DNA of 64,000 bases from Metellina segmentata. Taxonomy: Eukaryota; Arthropoda; Arachnida; Araneae; Tetragnathidae. The notes beneath the pieces are model-generated. The model made no database searches and was not told the origin of the DNA. It saw only the letters and a program-made list of their open reading frames with translations. The stretch lies in assembly GCA_947359465.1 (NCBI GenBank), contig OX375879.1, forward strand, positions 19,492,298 through 19,556,297, read 5' to 3'. This document shows positions 21,644 to 32,305 of this stretch, in pieces; position 1 is the stretch's first letter; every line of letters begins with the position of its first letter. Position numbers and translations under genes: made by a program.

Positions 21644-22533
21644 TAGGGATTTCGATACGGTAATCCGATGGATCCGGCATCATTTAGCTACCTACCGGAT
21701 TCGGCAACATCTATCGGATCCGATAAACCCGAATTTTTTTAAATTAAATAATCGATTATTCAAACTCAACTTTAAAGTCGCGAAATCGTTAAAGGAGCAA
21801 TCGATTGTGAATTAATTGATTTTATATTTTTCAATCATCACTTACGATTTATCAATTTTGGAGAATTCTAGCAAAAGTAATAAATTAAATTATCAATAAT
21901 ATATTTTTTAATAAAGAGGAATTAGAAAAGCAAATTCTGCAAGAAAATGAAGACTAGTGCAAAATGACATATTTTAGAAAATAAACAGATTTTGAGAAAA
22001 TAATGAAGAAATCACTTCATATGTATGAAATGGAGTCAAAGGAAAATATTTGAAGAAATATAAGAAGAATTGAGAGTTTCCTTGTTTGTTATGTTGACCA
22101 AATACTGCCAAAGATTAGATTTTTGTGTAAGTATGAGGCAAGGTTAGGTACAATTTATATGTCATTTGCTCAACGACATTAGAGATAGAGACTACTTAAT
22201 TTTAGATAGATAGAAAAGTACTACGTATAAAACAAGCTGATGTTTTTTGGGGTGGAAACTAGTAAGACTGATCATGATCAATCGTTTAATACTTACCACT
22301 AGCAGTACTAATAGTTACTATAATTAATTGTGGGTGACTGATTTTCTACCTATGGATAATTATTAATTAAGTTGGTTCTCTAATGCTTAAATAAACGTCT
22401 TGTTCGTCCATTTGGAATAATATCCTTTTTACCTACTTTCCCTCAGTCGATTTTGGAATAATACATACTGGTTTGATAGTTAACAAAATTCCAATCCAGC
22501 CAGATTGAAAATCGTGCCGGATTGCAATCCCTA
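21644..22533. mobile_element. hAT MITE 'A' (deleted relative of the 57601 element)
   Basis: Ends TAGGGATTTCGATACGG and, in reverse, TAGGGATTGCAATCCGG. The flanks gtcgggaa and gtgtggaa match at 6 of 8 positions, a decayed 8-bp duplication. It shares long stretches with 57601-58513 but lacks the transposase C-terminal segment present there. Confidence 0.75.
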
Positions 22534-23537
22534 GTGTGGAAGCAGAACTATACTAATTTCAGTGCACTCGCAGGCTACCTCAACTTGGAAATCATATCGT
22601 TTATGGTTATGACCTCATTAGAAATTTCCAGAATGTTATTTTAAGTTTTCTTTTCTCTATCCGATAGTATAGTTAGATTTTCTAGAGCTGTTAATTTATA
22701 AAAGTTATAAAGATAAGTCTGTTAGTCAAAGGATCGGGATAATTGTTCCGCAGTACTGAACCTACTCGTAAGAGATGTTTACCATCGGTAACAAAATTTG
22801 CTGTTTTGGACAAAAATCTACTTTGGAAATCTGCCGTTGTAAACGGAATTGTGACAGAAATTGACACTCCTTTTTGGATCTCGATTGTGACCAATGACGG
22901 CGAATATTAAAGGCGATGCTGCCATCTAGTGTGATAAGAAAAAACTAAGTTTCAAAGAGCATCATTGAATTGTAAAATCAAGTTCGTGCGAAGCATTCAG
23001 TCAACATTAAAAAAAAATTAAGCTGCTTAATTTAATGAGTTAATTTCGTATTACGAAATATTTACATTTATTGCTTTGTCACTGCTATTGTTTTTGCTAT
23101 TAATGATTGGATTTTTCATATTTATATATTTCGTAACATTACATCATTGAGGTTATTGATTCTATTATCAGTGGAGATTGAAAAATCCGTCAATTGAACA
23201 AGATATCTTGTAGAGGATTGGAAAGTTTTCTCAAAAAACAAATCGTCACGTAAAAAGGTGTTCACTGTTCCGAAGGAACGAAGCATATGATCAATATGTT
23301 TAACATCTCCAAATTAGCAATCCGAATACACTTTTACGATTTTTAAGATCACCTTATTTAATCAGCACAAAATTTATTTAATAAGCGTGATTAAAATTCC
23401 TCTAGAATTGAATGGGAAAAAATGTAACTGTTCTCTTCCAATTTACTAATGATGAATTTTAATTCCTTTTACAAGCTATACTTTCGTTTTGAATTAACCC
23501 AAGCTTTAGATAATTGCTTGCAAATATGTTACATTAG
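22534..23537. other. AT-rich stretch without recognised genes
   Basis: Nothing recognised apart from the CTCF-like motif at 22918. Confidence 0.4.
22918..22929 (-). promoter_or_regulatory. CTCF-like motif 4
   Basis: The minus strand reads ACACTAGATGGCAGC across this site. That matches 14 of 15 positions of the extended consensus CCASYAGRKGGCRSY, the best of the four sites. Confidence 0.4.
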
Positions 23538-23808
23538 TAGGTAGCTAATTAACGTCGGACTGGAGCTCAAAGGGTTATTGGCGACGGTTCCGGATCAAAC
23601 AATGAAAGGAACGATCCAATGACTACGCCTCGACATTTTTAGGCACGGTCAGATGACGAGATCAACACCTGAGCTAGCACCCCACCCCAAACTTCGTCAC
23701 CACACCAACGTTGGAACATTTGAGACCACAACAGATTTAACGTGCACCAACCTTCATGTACACGACAGTTTTGGACTGGATAGAGTTTCGAACTTGCAAC
23801 AGCATTGG
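23538..23808 (-). mobile_element. SINE S1 (head II, tail B), inverted
   Basis: The minus strand runs from 'gttcgaaactctatccagtcc' through the body to 'ttaattagctacctac'. The head belongs to the second tRNA-like type, which has GAGTTCGAAAC as its B-box. Confidence 0.8.
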
Positions 23809-23814
23809 AAACAG

Positions 23815-23945
23815 GAACACCCCACTCTCCAAATGTCCACACCAACGTTAGGCCACGACAGATCTAACGTGCACCAGTCTCCCTGTATACTACGGTCTTG
23901 GGTTGGACCGTCTTTCAAACTTGCAACTCTCCGGTCGCCATTCCA
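23815..23945 (-). mobile_element. SINE S1 5' part (head II), inverted
   Basis: Covers head II and the first third of the body. It directly abuts the opposite-facing copy at 23946. Confidence 0.7.
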
Positions 23946-24257
23946 ACCGGTATAGTGTTAGCCTCTAGATCGGAAGGTTCCTGGTTTGAATCCGGGTCAG
24001 TGCATGGATATTTGTAAGCGCATGGTGTTGAGGCGGCTGGTGCACCTTAAATCTGTCGTGGCCGAAAGTCCTCTCGTTGGGTTGGTGTGGAAGTTTGGAG
24101 AGTGGGGTGCCAGCTCAGGTGTTGCCTTGTTATCTGACCATAGCTCAAAATTACGTGGTGTTGTCCTCAGATCTTTACCTTAGAGGATTGCTCTTTGACC
24201 GTCGTCAATAGCCCGTTGTGTTGTTCTAGTACGTCGTTAAATAAAATTACCATTACC
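23946..24257 (+). mobile_element. SINE S1 (head I, tail A)
   Basis: Nearly complete; a short deletion in the A-box region leaves 'ccggtatagtgttagcctc'. The tail ends aataaaattaccattacc. Confidence 0.88.
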
Positions 24258-24299
24258 GGTTGCCATTCCGCTACTCCTTCAACTTAGACTAATATAAGG

Positions 24300-24628
24300 T
24301 AATGGTAATTTTAGTTAATTTCGTACTAGAGCTACACAACACGCTATTGACGACGGTCCGGGATCAGTCCCTTAAGGGAAAGATCCGAGGACAACACCTC
24401 GTAATTTTGAACCACGGTCAGATGACGAAACAACACCTGAGCGGGCACCCCACTCTCCAAACTTCCACACCAACCCAACGTGAGGACTTTCGGCCACGAC
24501 AGATTTAAGGTGCCCCAGCCGTCTCTACACCATACGCTTACAAACATCCATGCCAGGACCCGGATTCGAACCAGGAACCTTCCAATCTAGAGGCTAACAC
24601 CTTAACCACTATACCGGTTGGTCGGCAG
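24300..24628 (-). mobile_element. Full-length SINE S1 (head I, tail A) with 13-bp target duplication
   Basis: Complete on the minus strand, from the head (gaccaaccggtatagtgg) to the tail. The flanks both read gactaatataagg (24287-24299 and 24629-24641). This is a young, well-bounded copy and a good reference for the element's limits. Confidence 0.95.
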
Positions 24629-24641
24629 GACTAATATAAGG

Positions 24642-25391
24642 AGAGAGATAGATTATCATTCCCCTTTATTAGTCTAGGTGAACGCATGGAAGCTGCAAAA
24701 ATTCCCTCTGAGAAAACATTTAGCGTCTTATAGATCGAGAATATGGGTCGCGAGGGGATAACGTATACTTTAAAAAATGGGGTCGCGGTACTTGAGAACT
24801 AGTACATGAGGAATGAGAGTAGGGAACGGGCGAGTTTTCAAAAATCTTTATTCAATAACATCGTAAAAGACAACATAACAACGGGTATCTAAAGCATATA
24901 TACCCATATTTGCATTGTTTTTTGCATCATTGTTCAGCAGAGCGGTAACAGAAAAAGAACTCTGAAATATTAGTCGCCGTGTATTGGAAGTCAAATGAAT
25001 CGCCGTTTGTTTGCAAAGACAAGCATATTATAAATAACTATCACTTGCAAAATTAACTATTTCTTTCGCATTACACTGGGCACTTCAATAAAGCATTATT
25101 GCATATCAAAGTGCCATTAAATTAAGAGTCGCACAGTTAAGTGTCGCACATTAAAGTGAAGTAGAAATGAAAACTAGTGGTTTTCATTCTAATCCTCTAA
25201 ATCTTTCATCTAAGTCTCCGCTTTTTTCAAAGTTGAAATAAAAGAAACGAAGCGAATTAAAAAATGTTTTGTAATCCTATATTATTTTTTAAATACACAG
25301 AAAAAGTTCTTGCTTCAAGTCCTTGCGCCATAAAACTCCAGATCAACCACCGACGTGAAGATAAATCACCAGGTGGTTGTAAGATTTTTTC
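24642..25391. other. AT-rich stretch; S2 tail fragment near 25300-25365
   Basis: No gene recognised. The 25300-25365 segment (caagtccttgcgccataaaac) matches the 3' end of SINE family S2. Confidence 0.45.
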
Positions 25392-25445
25392 CCTTTAAGG
25401 TAGGTATTTAATTAATGTCGCACTGGAGCTATACAACGGGCTATA
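25392..25445 (-). mobile_element. Minimal SINE S1 3'-end insertion
   Basis: On the minus strand it consists only of the last ~46 bases of S1, beginning ATAGCCCGTTG and ending in tail B. The sequence attttttc occurs immediately on both sides (25384 and 25446), a plausible target duplication. Confidence 0.65.
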
Positions 25446-25954
25446 TTTTTTCATTGCAATTCATTTCATTTACAAGTGTGTTAACAACTAATTTGAAACA
25501 ACTTTCGTAAAAATATACTTTTTTAACTAAATATAAATAAACTATTTCAAGATTTTTACAATTTACTGAGGGAGAAGGGTTGTTAATTCCTATTATTATT
25601 TTGCAAATCACTCATAATTGTACTGTCTTTAGACTTGTTAGATTCGAATTTTTTTGTTTTGGTGTGACGCAGATATTTAGTCTTATGTTTGCCAAAAGAA
25701 GAAAAAGTTGAAAATCGATGATCAAGATGGATAGTGAGACCTTAATAGTAGACGCGTAGGATAAGAGATCATATAACTCTAAACAAATAAGTGATATATT
25801 TTTGTTCGCAAAATACATTCATGCCAGGTAATCGTAATATGAGTCGAAGCACGTTTTCTGACAAAATATTTATCAGAATAGTGGTCGTCAAAGTGTTAAA
25901 CGGCTATGTATATGGATCATTGTCGTATAATAGCATAACAATTCCATCCATGAA
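25446..25954. other. AT-rich stretch without recognised features
   Basis: Short frames only. Confidence 0.4.
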
Positions 25955-26400
25955 GCAGAAAGTGCTCAAAACTGCGACGTACGTCGTAGAACAATTTGTC
26001 CTTAATTTCATCAAAATTTTTTACCCATTTGGTTTTAGTCATAAGTTACGATGTTCTGCAAGTGCAAAGCGCGCTCCATGCCACTCCTTTTATTTCTTTT
26101 CTACCTACGGAACAACCTCCCTATACCGTTCCAATTTACCACAAACACTTTGTAAATAACACATCTTCTATGTCAATGACAGAATATTTAACTTCACAAG
26201 TGATCGACAGAATTGCAAATTCTGAAAGTGTGCCTAGGTTTTAAATAAAGTAAGTGAATTAATTTTGATGTTTTGTTTTAAATATGTAATACATATTTAG
26301 CCGTCTGTTTTTGATTTGACAGTGTTTTGCAGTGTTCAAAATTCGGACCAAATACCTGCAGAACAATTGTAATTGCTCGGCGTCGTGTTATATAATTCTG
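25955..26400 (+). repeat. Dispersed repeat 'W', copy 1
   Basis: Closely similar in direct orientation to 53541-54010. Both copies end a frame with the similar text NNTSSMSM..YLT then a stop, followed by taaataaagtaagtgaatta. The sequence may be the 3' end of an unidentified transposon or of a duplicated gene. Function not recognised. Confidence 0.7.
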
Positions 26401-26792
26401 CACCTGGGAATTGTACGAACTTTAATAATGAAAACTTCACGTGGGGAATTGTCAAAAGTCATATTTCCAATACATAATTTAGAAAACAACAAAATGTGCT
26501 TTGTTTCCAATACTTCTGAAGAGCAGTTTTTATTCTCTATTTTATTTCAGGTAAAATAAAGTTCCGATCGAAATCAATCCTTCTGGATCAATTTCAGACC
26601 AAACATTTACTTCTACAATGGCATTTTGAACTTCCGGAATGAGATAAACTCGAAGGAGCGTTACGATACATTGCGACTAGCATTTCAAAATTCGACACAG
26701 CACAAATAACAATAAACCGGCTTTCGTGACCCAATCGGCGTCCAAAGTTCTCGGTGGCTTTGATCGCCATGGCGCACTGGGAGGGGCAAAGG
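26401..26792. other. 3' flank of the LRR gene
   Basis: On the minus strand this follows the LRR stop codon and probably contains its 3' UTR. A candidate AATAAA is not obvious close by. No other feature recognised. Confidence 0.4.
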
Positions 26793-26905
26793 TCATAGGG
26801 CATTGGCGTCCAGATAACAGAGCGGGGCTCCCGACAGCTCCACCCCCTTAGTTTCCAGCTCCCGGAACATCTCCAACAGGTGGTCCGTGCAGTCCCAAGG
26901 GTTAC
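26793..26905 (-). CDS. LRR gene, exon 2: LRR C-terminal cap
   Basis: This short exon is found by its acceptor (tttgcag before 26905) and by the motif it encodes. Joined to the single G left over from exon 1, it reads GNPWDCTDHLLEMF, then ends CYLDANAL and a TGA at 26793-26795. The NPW-x-C signature and the second Cys (residues 438 and 462 of the joined protein) are an LRRCT cap, the normal end of a secreted LRR domain. Without this exon, exon 1 runs into an intronic stop seven codons later. The intron of 5,400 bp holds more than ten SINE insertions. Confidence 0.85.
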
Positions 26906-26974
26906 CTGCAAAGACAAAGAAAGATACTGTCAATATAACCTACTGAACGTTTGGTCTGCAAGAAAAGTAAAAGG

Positions 26975-27150
26975 TTGGTTGGGATTGGGTCTAATGGCGT
27001 CTTATTGGCCATGCTGCACCAAACACAACAACAAGCAATGGGCACACAAGGAAAGTTTTACTAACACTTCGGAGAGAAATACACCCAAGAAGGAATCTAC
27101 AACCAGCAGGTGCAGTGGGCATATCCACTGCGACGACGAGTCCAAAAAAG
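26975..27150 (-). mobile_element. SINE family S2 (inverted)
   Basis: The minus strand reads the S2 head (gcccactgcacctgctggtt) and a body with 'tctctccgaagtgttagtaa'. Its tail is 'tgtttggtgcagcatggcca'. It lies in the LRR intron. Confidence 0.65.
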
Positions 27151-27238
27151 TAAAAATCGAGGGTTAATGAACCGTATGTTCTCGGGAATGTATTCGACTT
27201 TTTCACTTTTGGTATTTGTCTCCGTTTAATTTAATTTG

Positions 27239-27397
27239 GGTTAGTGTGGATGTTTGGAGAGTGGTAGCTCAGGTGTTGCTTCGTCATCTGACCGTGTTTA
27301 AAAATTACGAGGTGTTGTCCTCGGATCTTTTCCTTAAGGGACTGATCCCGGACCGTCGTCAATAGCCTGTACGACGTTAACTAAAATTGCCATTACC
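27239..27397 (+). mobile_element. SINE S1, 5'-truncated (tail A)
   Basis: From 'ggttagtgtggatgtttgg' to 'gttaactaaaattgccattacc'. The 5' half is missing. Confidence 0.85.
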
Positions 27398-27419
27398 ACT
27401 TCCGCTACCATCTACCGCT

Positions 27420-27950
27420 TCCTAGACTTCAAACTTCCTGGAGGTCACAAATCGCACGATTTGTATTGTTTTCTTTTGAAGCAAGGGATGAACAGCCAGG
27501 CGTCGTAGTACTGAGGTGCTGGTTCCTTGATGTGTAGTGACATGTGATAGAGCAGGTGGTTACGTAGTGGTCCGGGTCTGCTTCCATACCACAGATGCAG
27601 AGGTCACTACAATTAATATTCATCCGAAATAGATACTATAGGAACGGACAAAGGCCCGTGTAAAAGTGTGAGCTCTGGATTGGAGATGAGGCGCTTTGTA
27701 CAGATCTTGGGGTAATTGGTAATTTTAGTTAACGTCGTACTAGAGCAACACAACGGGCTATTGACGACGGTACGGGACCAGTCCCTTAAGGGAAAGAACC
27801 GAGGACAAAACTTCGTAATTTTGAACCACGGTCAGATGACGAAGCAACACCTGAGCTGGCACCCCACTCTCCACAGATCTTGGGGGAAAAACCTGAATGT
27901 TCTTCGACCTTTGATGGAGTTAATCCATCTCTCTTGTCGGCTTATCTTAG
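27420..27950 (-). mobile_element. Non-LTR retrotransposon 3' fragment (copy 2), split by a SINE
   Basis: Matches 1841-2180. The minus-strand frame reads LCICGMEADPDHYVTTCS, the Cys/His motif seen downstream of the LINE catalytic domains. A SINE at 27713-27872 interrupts it, with a duplicated target. Confidence 0.65.
27713..27872 (-). mobile_element. SINE S1, 5'-truncated, 13-bp target duplication
   Basis: Flanked by acagatcttgggg at 27700-27712 and 27873-27885. The minus strand starts at 'ggagagtggggtgccagc' and ends in tail A. The truncation point at 'ggagag' recurs in other copies. Confidence 0.92.
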
Positions 27951-28004
27951 AAAATATCATCTTGTTTCCTTAGAATTGGGAATTTTTAATTTTCTGTGTT
28001 AATC

Positions 28005-28031
28005 ACACACACACACACACACACACACACA
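28005..28031. repeat. (CA)n microsatellite
   Basis: About 13 CA units. Confidence 0.95.
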
Positions 28032-28129
28032 GATGCGACGTTAATTAACCAGCCCCTTCACAACACACGTGATGACTAAATACCATCTATTGAACAATGG
28101 ATTTCTCTTTCAGCCTCTCGAAAGATTCG

Positions 28130-28312
28130 ATTGTTCCTTAGAATAGAATCCTTTGGGAGGATTCTTTTAGTCCTTTCCTTAGTTTAGAATACTTTGGAAA
28201 GATTCTCTCTCTATATTGGCTTTTTGCTTTCATTAGAATACTTTCAAAATATTTCGTTGTTTCTATCCTTAATACAATCAGTCGGAAGGGTTATATTGCT
28301 TCTTTCCTTAGA
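28130..28312. repeat. Minisatellite 'M', copy 1
   Basis: Four to five degenerate units of about 45 bp of the type 'tttccttagaatagaatcctttggaaggattctattgg'. The same unit forms the longer array at 40090-40670. Confidence 0.75.
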
Positions 28313-28319
28313 ATAGATG

Positions 28320-28503
28320 TCGGTAGTTGAATTAACGTCGCAATGGAACAACACAACGAGCTATTGCCGACGATACGGGACCAGTCGTTAAGGCGATCCG
28401 ATGACAACATCTCGTCAATTTAAACCACGGTCGAACGACGAGGCCGGCACTTGAGCTGGCACCCCACTCTTCAAACTTCCACACCCCGCCGACGTTAGGA
28501 CTA
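28320..28503 (-). mobile_element. SINE S1, 5'-truncated (inverted)
   Basis: The minus strand covers 'cctaacgtcggcggggtgtgg' through 'gttccattgcgacgttaatt'. It is more diverged than the neighbouring copies. Confidence 0.78.
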
Positions 28504-29505
28504 CATGACTAACGTCTTCCCAGGTAGTGAAGCCCACTGATGCTTTCTACACTTTTGCTAATTCGTTACTCTTCCAAACGGGCTACTTTAGAAAAGAATT
28601 CTTTGGAGAGATTGTACTGGTCAAGAAGGTTGAAATTACTCAGAAGCCTAGGGGAGGGGGGGGGGCAACTGCAGGTTGCGAGGTAGAAGTATGGATATGT
28701 TCTTTATATTTGTTTCTCCAATACATTTGTAGCTCAGCTTTCTGGGCAGTATACAATGGTTAAATGTCTGTTGGAAATGTCTAAAATACGTCTTTACGAA
28801 TGTCTATACGAATTTAAGATACAATTGGATAGTCAGTGGGAATTGTGGAATTCATAAACAAAGGACCAACCTTGTTGGGCTTGAGCCTGTAGCTGGTCGT
28901 CAATAATTGTATTTGTATGTCGCTCCACTGTCTACTAAATGAAACAACTTTGGTGAATGTTACTACATTAAGTGTAGGTATATTATAGAATTGCAGTATT
29001 AACTCCATTTCAAATTTCGTGGTACTGAACAAGTGTACAAGGATTGTACAAACTCCTAGTGTTTTTGTTTTCACGAGTAAAGTGGGTCCGATGTTGTTCA
29101 GATTAGGCGTCTCTAGAGTTTGTAATATTCTAGAGTTCTAATCTAGAGTTCTAATCTAGATAATCTAGAGTTTGGAACTGCTAATGCAAATTTGTTAACA
29201 AACATTGACTTCTGAACTGTTGTAGCGTCGTGCACAAAGGCATTATCTTCGGTGTAAGAAAGCAAAGGGACATAGTTTGATCACTGTAATGTGATAATGC
29301 GATATGAGAAATGTTTACTTGAAGAGATAAGTCTTACATAGAGTGAAAAGCGTTTTAGCTGCAGAAGCGATTTTTGTTAAAGCTTTTTTGAAGAATTGAT
29401 GGTGCCCATTTATGTAACAATTTTTTGTGCAAGAAAAATCGATCATTATATCACATATTTATCATTGCGTTTTAACTGGTAAGGTGATTATTGGTAACGG
29501 TCAGG
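28504..29505. other. Intronic sequence, no gene recognised
   Basis: Contains a short repeat of 'ctagagttctaat' near 29110-29173 and a poly-G run near 28654. Nothing else recognised. Confidence 0.4.
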
Positions 29506-29766
29506 GTATTTGTAATTAACGTCGTACTAGAGCAACACAACGGTGACTACCAGGGATCAATCGCAAAGGGAAAGATCTGACGTCATTTTGAATCGCGATC
29601 AGATGATGAAATGAACTCTTGAGCTGGCACCCTACTTTCCGAATTTCCACACCACGCCGACGTGAGGATATATGAGGTCACAACAGATTTAACGTGCATT
29701 AGCCCCATAGTACAAGCCGGTCTTTGATTGAACTTAGTTTCGAACTCACAGCCCTCCGGCCGTTAA
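29506..29766 (-). mobile_element. SINE S1 (head II), inverted
   Basis: The minus strand begins in head II (ggagggctgtgagttcgaaac) and runs through the body to 'gttaattacaaataccctg'. Confidence 0.82.
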
Positions 29767-29926
29767 TTTGAGATTACCGCTGTGCTTCCCGTCATGAGTT
29801 TACATGTATCGTTAGCTTTCATCCTCAACCTATTACAAAACATTTTTGTTCCTTAATGGGAGGTATTTTTAAAACATAGAATTTATACTCTCAACTTCTT
29901 GAATTTTATTTCACAAATATCTCTGG

Positions 29927-30600
29927 TAATTGGTAATTTTAATTAACGTCGTACTTGAGCAACACAACGGGCTATTGACGACGGTCCAGGATCAGTCCCT
30001 TAAGGGAAAGATCCTATTACAACACCTCGTAATTTTGAACCACGGTCAGATGACGAAGCAACACCTGAGCTGGCAATCCACTCTCCAAAACTTCCACATC
30101 AATCCAACGTGAGGCCGACCAACCGGTATAGTGGTTAAGATGTTAGCCTCTAGATCGGAAGGTTCCTGGTTCAAATCTGGGGCCGGGTATGGATGTTAGT
30201 AAGTGTATGGTGTAGAGGCGGCTGGTGCACCTTAAATCTGTCGTGGCCGAAAGTCGTCACGTTGTGTTGGTGTGGAAGTTTGGAGAGTGGGGTGCCAGCT
30301 CAGTTGTTGCTTCGTCATCTGACCGTGGTTCTAAATTACGAGGTGTTGTCCTCGGCTCTTTCCTTTAGAGACTGATCCCGGAACGTCGTCAATAGCCAGT
30401 TGCGTTTCTCTAGTACGACGTTAACTAAAATTACCATTACTAACGTGAGGACTTTCGGCCACGACTGATTTAAGGTGCACCAGCCGCCTCTACACCATAC
30501 GTTTACAAACATCCATGCCCGAACCCGGATTCGAACCAGGAACCTTCCTATCTAGAGGCTAACACCTTAAGCACTATACCGGTTGGTTAGCATTGTTCCA
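29927..30600 (-). mobile_element. SINE S1 (head I, tail A), interrupted by another SINE
   Basis: The outer copy occupies 29927-30114 and 30442-30600 on the minus strand. It is continuous once the inner copy is removed: body up to aacgtgagg, then the same aacgtgagg and the rest of the body and head. Confidence 0.93.
30115..30441 (+). mobile_element. Full-length SINE S1 (head I, tail A) nested in the previous one
   Basis: Complete element from ccgaccaaccggtatagtgg to attaccattac, in the opposite orientation to its host SINE. Target duplication aacgtgagg at 30106-30114 and 30442-30450. Confidence 0.95.
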
Positions 30601-30974
30601 CCAAAGAAACAATTTAAAATATAAGAGGAAGACCTTGACATATTATCATTATATTATAAAAAAGTGATGATAAATATAGGGCTCTTTTTCTCTCAATCTT
30701 TTAACATGACAAATACGGATTTATATTCCAGACTAAATTGCTCCGAAAGCCGATTCGCCATAGATATAGTGTCAATTAAAAAATTTAATTTTCAAATTAA
30801 GACTCTTTTCTAATGCATTGATAGTATTTTACGTTATTCTGTAGCCCTATTTAATCAGGTATTATATCATTATTCTTTATTGTCTCTGAAATCCATGAAA
30901 TTTTAAAGAATATATCTTAACTTTTGTGAATTGCTGTTCATTTGTCTACACTCTAACCTCCTAAGCTTTTCTTA
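30601..30974. other. AT-rich intronic sequence
   Basis: Nothing recognised. Confidence 0.4.
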
Positions 30975-31023
30975 ATAGCCCGTTGTGTTGCTCCAGTGTT
31001 ACGTTAATTAAAATACCTACCAA
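30975..31023 (+). mobile_element. Minimal SINE S1 3'-end insertion, 15-bp target duplication
   Basis: Only 49 bp, from atagcccgttgtgttgctcc to tail B (aatacctacc). It is flanked by cctaagcttttctta at 30960-30974 and 31024-31038, so it is a complete insertion event and not a decayed remnant. Confidence 0.93.
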
Positions 31024-31149
31024 CCTAAGCTTTTCTTAGTTATTTTATTAAAATAAAATACACTTTAATTTTATTTATTTATTTATTTTTACGTATTTAC
31101 GCTCAAACTTTGTCATTATTTGATTAGATCCCGCACCTATTGAAGTTAT

Positions 31150-31197
31150 AGCCCGTTGTGTAGCTCTAGTACGACGTTAACTAAAAATTACCAAATT
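31150..31197 (+). mobile_element. Minimal SINE S1 3'-end insertion, 15-bp target duplication
   Basis: 48 bp from agcccgttgtgtagctctag to tail A (attaccaaatt). Flanked by acctattgaagttat at 31135-31149 and 31198-31212. Confidence 0.93.
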
Positions 31198-31227
31198 ACC
31201 TATTGAAGTTATGTATCAACAGATGAA

Positions 31228-31490
31228 AACGGGTAATTGGTAATTTTTTTTTGTTAACGTCGTACTAGAGCAACACAACGGGCTATTGGCGACGATTCGG
31301 GATAAATCCCGAATGGAAAAATCCAAGGATAACACCGAATAATTTAGAATCATGATCAGATGACGAGGTCCAGATCTAAGCTGATACCCCACTCCAAATC
31401 TTCACACCACGGCAACGTGAAAATATTTGAGGTCACAACAGATTTAACGTGCACTAGTCCCCTTTTTACACGACGGTTGGATTCGAACCG
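31228..31490 (-). mobile_element. SINE S1, mixed type (head II-like, tail A)
   Basis: The minus strand begins in a head II-like text near 31480 (ttcgaatccaaccgtcg) and ends in tail A (ttaccaattaccc). It is the one copy here that pairs the second head with the first tail. Confidence 0.78.
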
Positions 31491-32305
31491 TGAAAAGAGA
31501 TAATTTTGACTAAAGTTATTAAAACATAGTTCTTCCTATTGAAAATGAAAATACGAGTGGCTGTTTTGAAATACCAGCTATTTTCCTAGTAATCACACAT
31601 ATTAAAAGAAGCATAAAAATTTAAAATCCTAAAAAAATAGAATTCTGTTGATAAAAAGCAATTGGTGGTTGGATTGATTAAAGTGAAGTAATTTGATGAT
31701 AACTTTTTAATTTAATATGCAAAGAGTATTTTTCACACCATTTTCAGTGAGTGATCTCAGACATTCTGATTATCTTAAAATATGCAGGTTCCAACGATTA
31801 GTTATCTGATAACATTCAAGAATTTAGTATAACTATATCAACATTTTGCTTCAAGATCTGAAACACAACTAAATGAATTCATAAAGGGTGATTTTAATTG
31901 CAAATAGTTATTGTGCTTTTCTCAATAGCATATCCGAGAAAGAACAAAAGCAAACGCACACAGTATAATTTTTATAATTTATGCGCACAAGGGGGAATAA
32001 ACAACTTGGTGATTTATTAAATGTTAAAAAAAAATCGTTAATGAGATCTTTTTGCACGATTTTCCCCAATTTGTTTCTTAACGTACACATTTACTGTCTC
32101 AGAAAAAAAAATTTATACTTTGAGTAGATAGTTCACAAACCAACAAAATATTCCATAGTAACGTATTCACTTGTCAATGCGCTTTGACACGATCGAATTG
32201 ACTTTGTCTTTCTCTATCTGCAGTTGAAATATAGAATTTTTTTTGCCTACTCTCTTACGAAACAAAATGAAATTTTTATGGATTACAGAAAACAAACAAA
32301 CGTAC
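31491..32305. other. 5' part of the LRR intron
   Basis: AT-rich; no repeat or exon recognised. The donor GTACGT begins at 32305 on the minus strand. Confidence 0.5.

Noticed and set aside
26594..26917. 107-codon minus-strand frame starting MSLQVTLGTARTTC
   Set aside because: It reads the LRR exon 2 in the wrong frame; the spliced frame gives the LRRCT cap.
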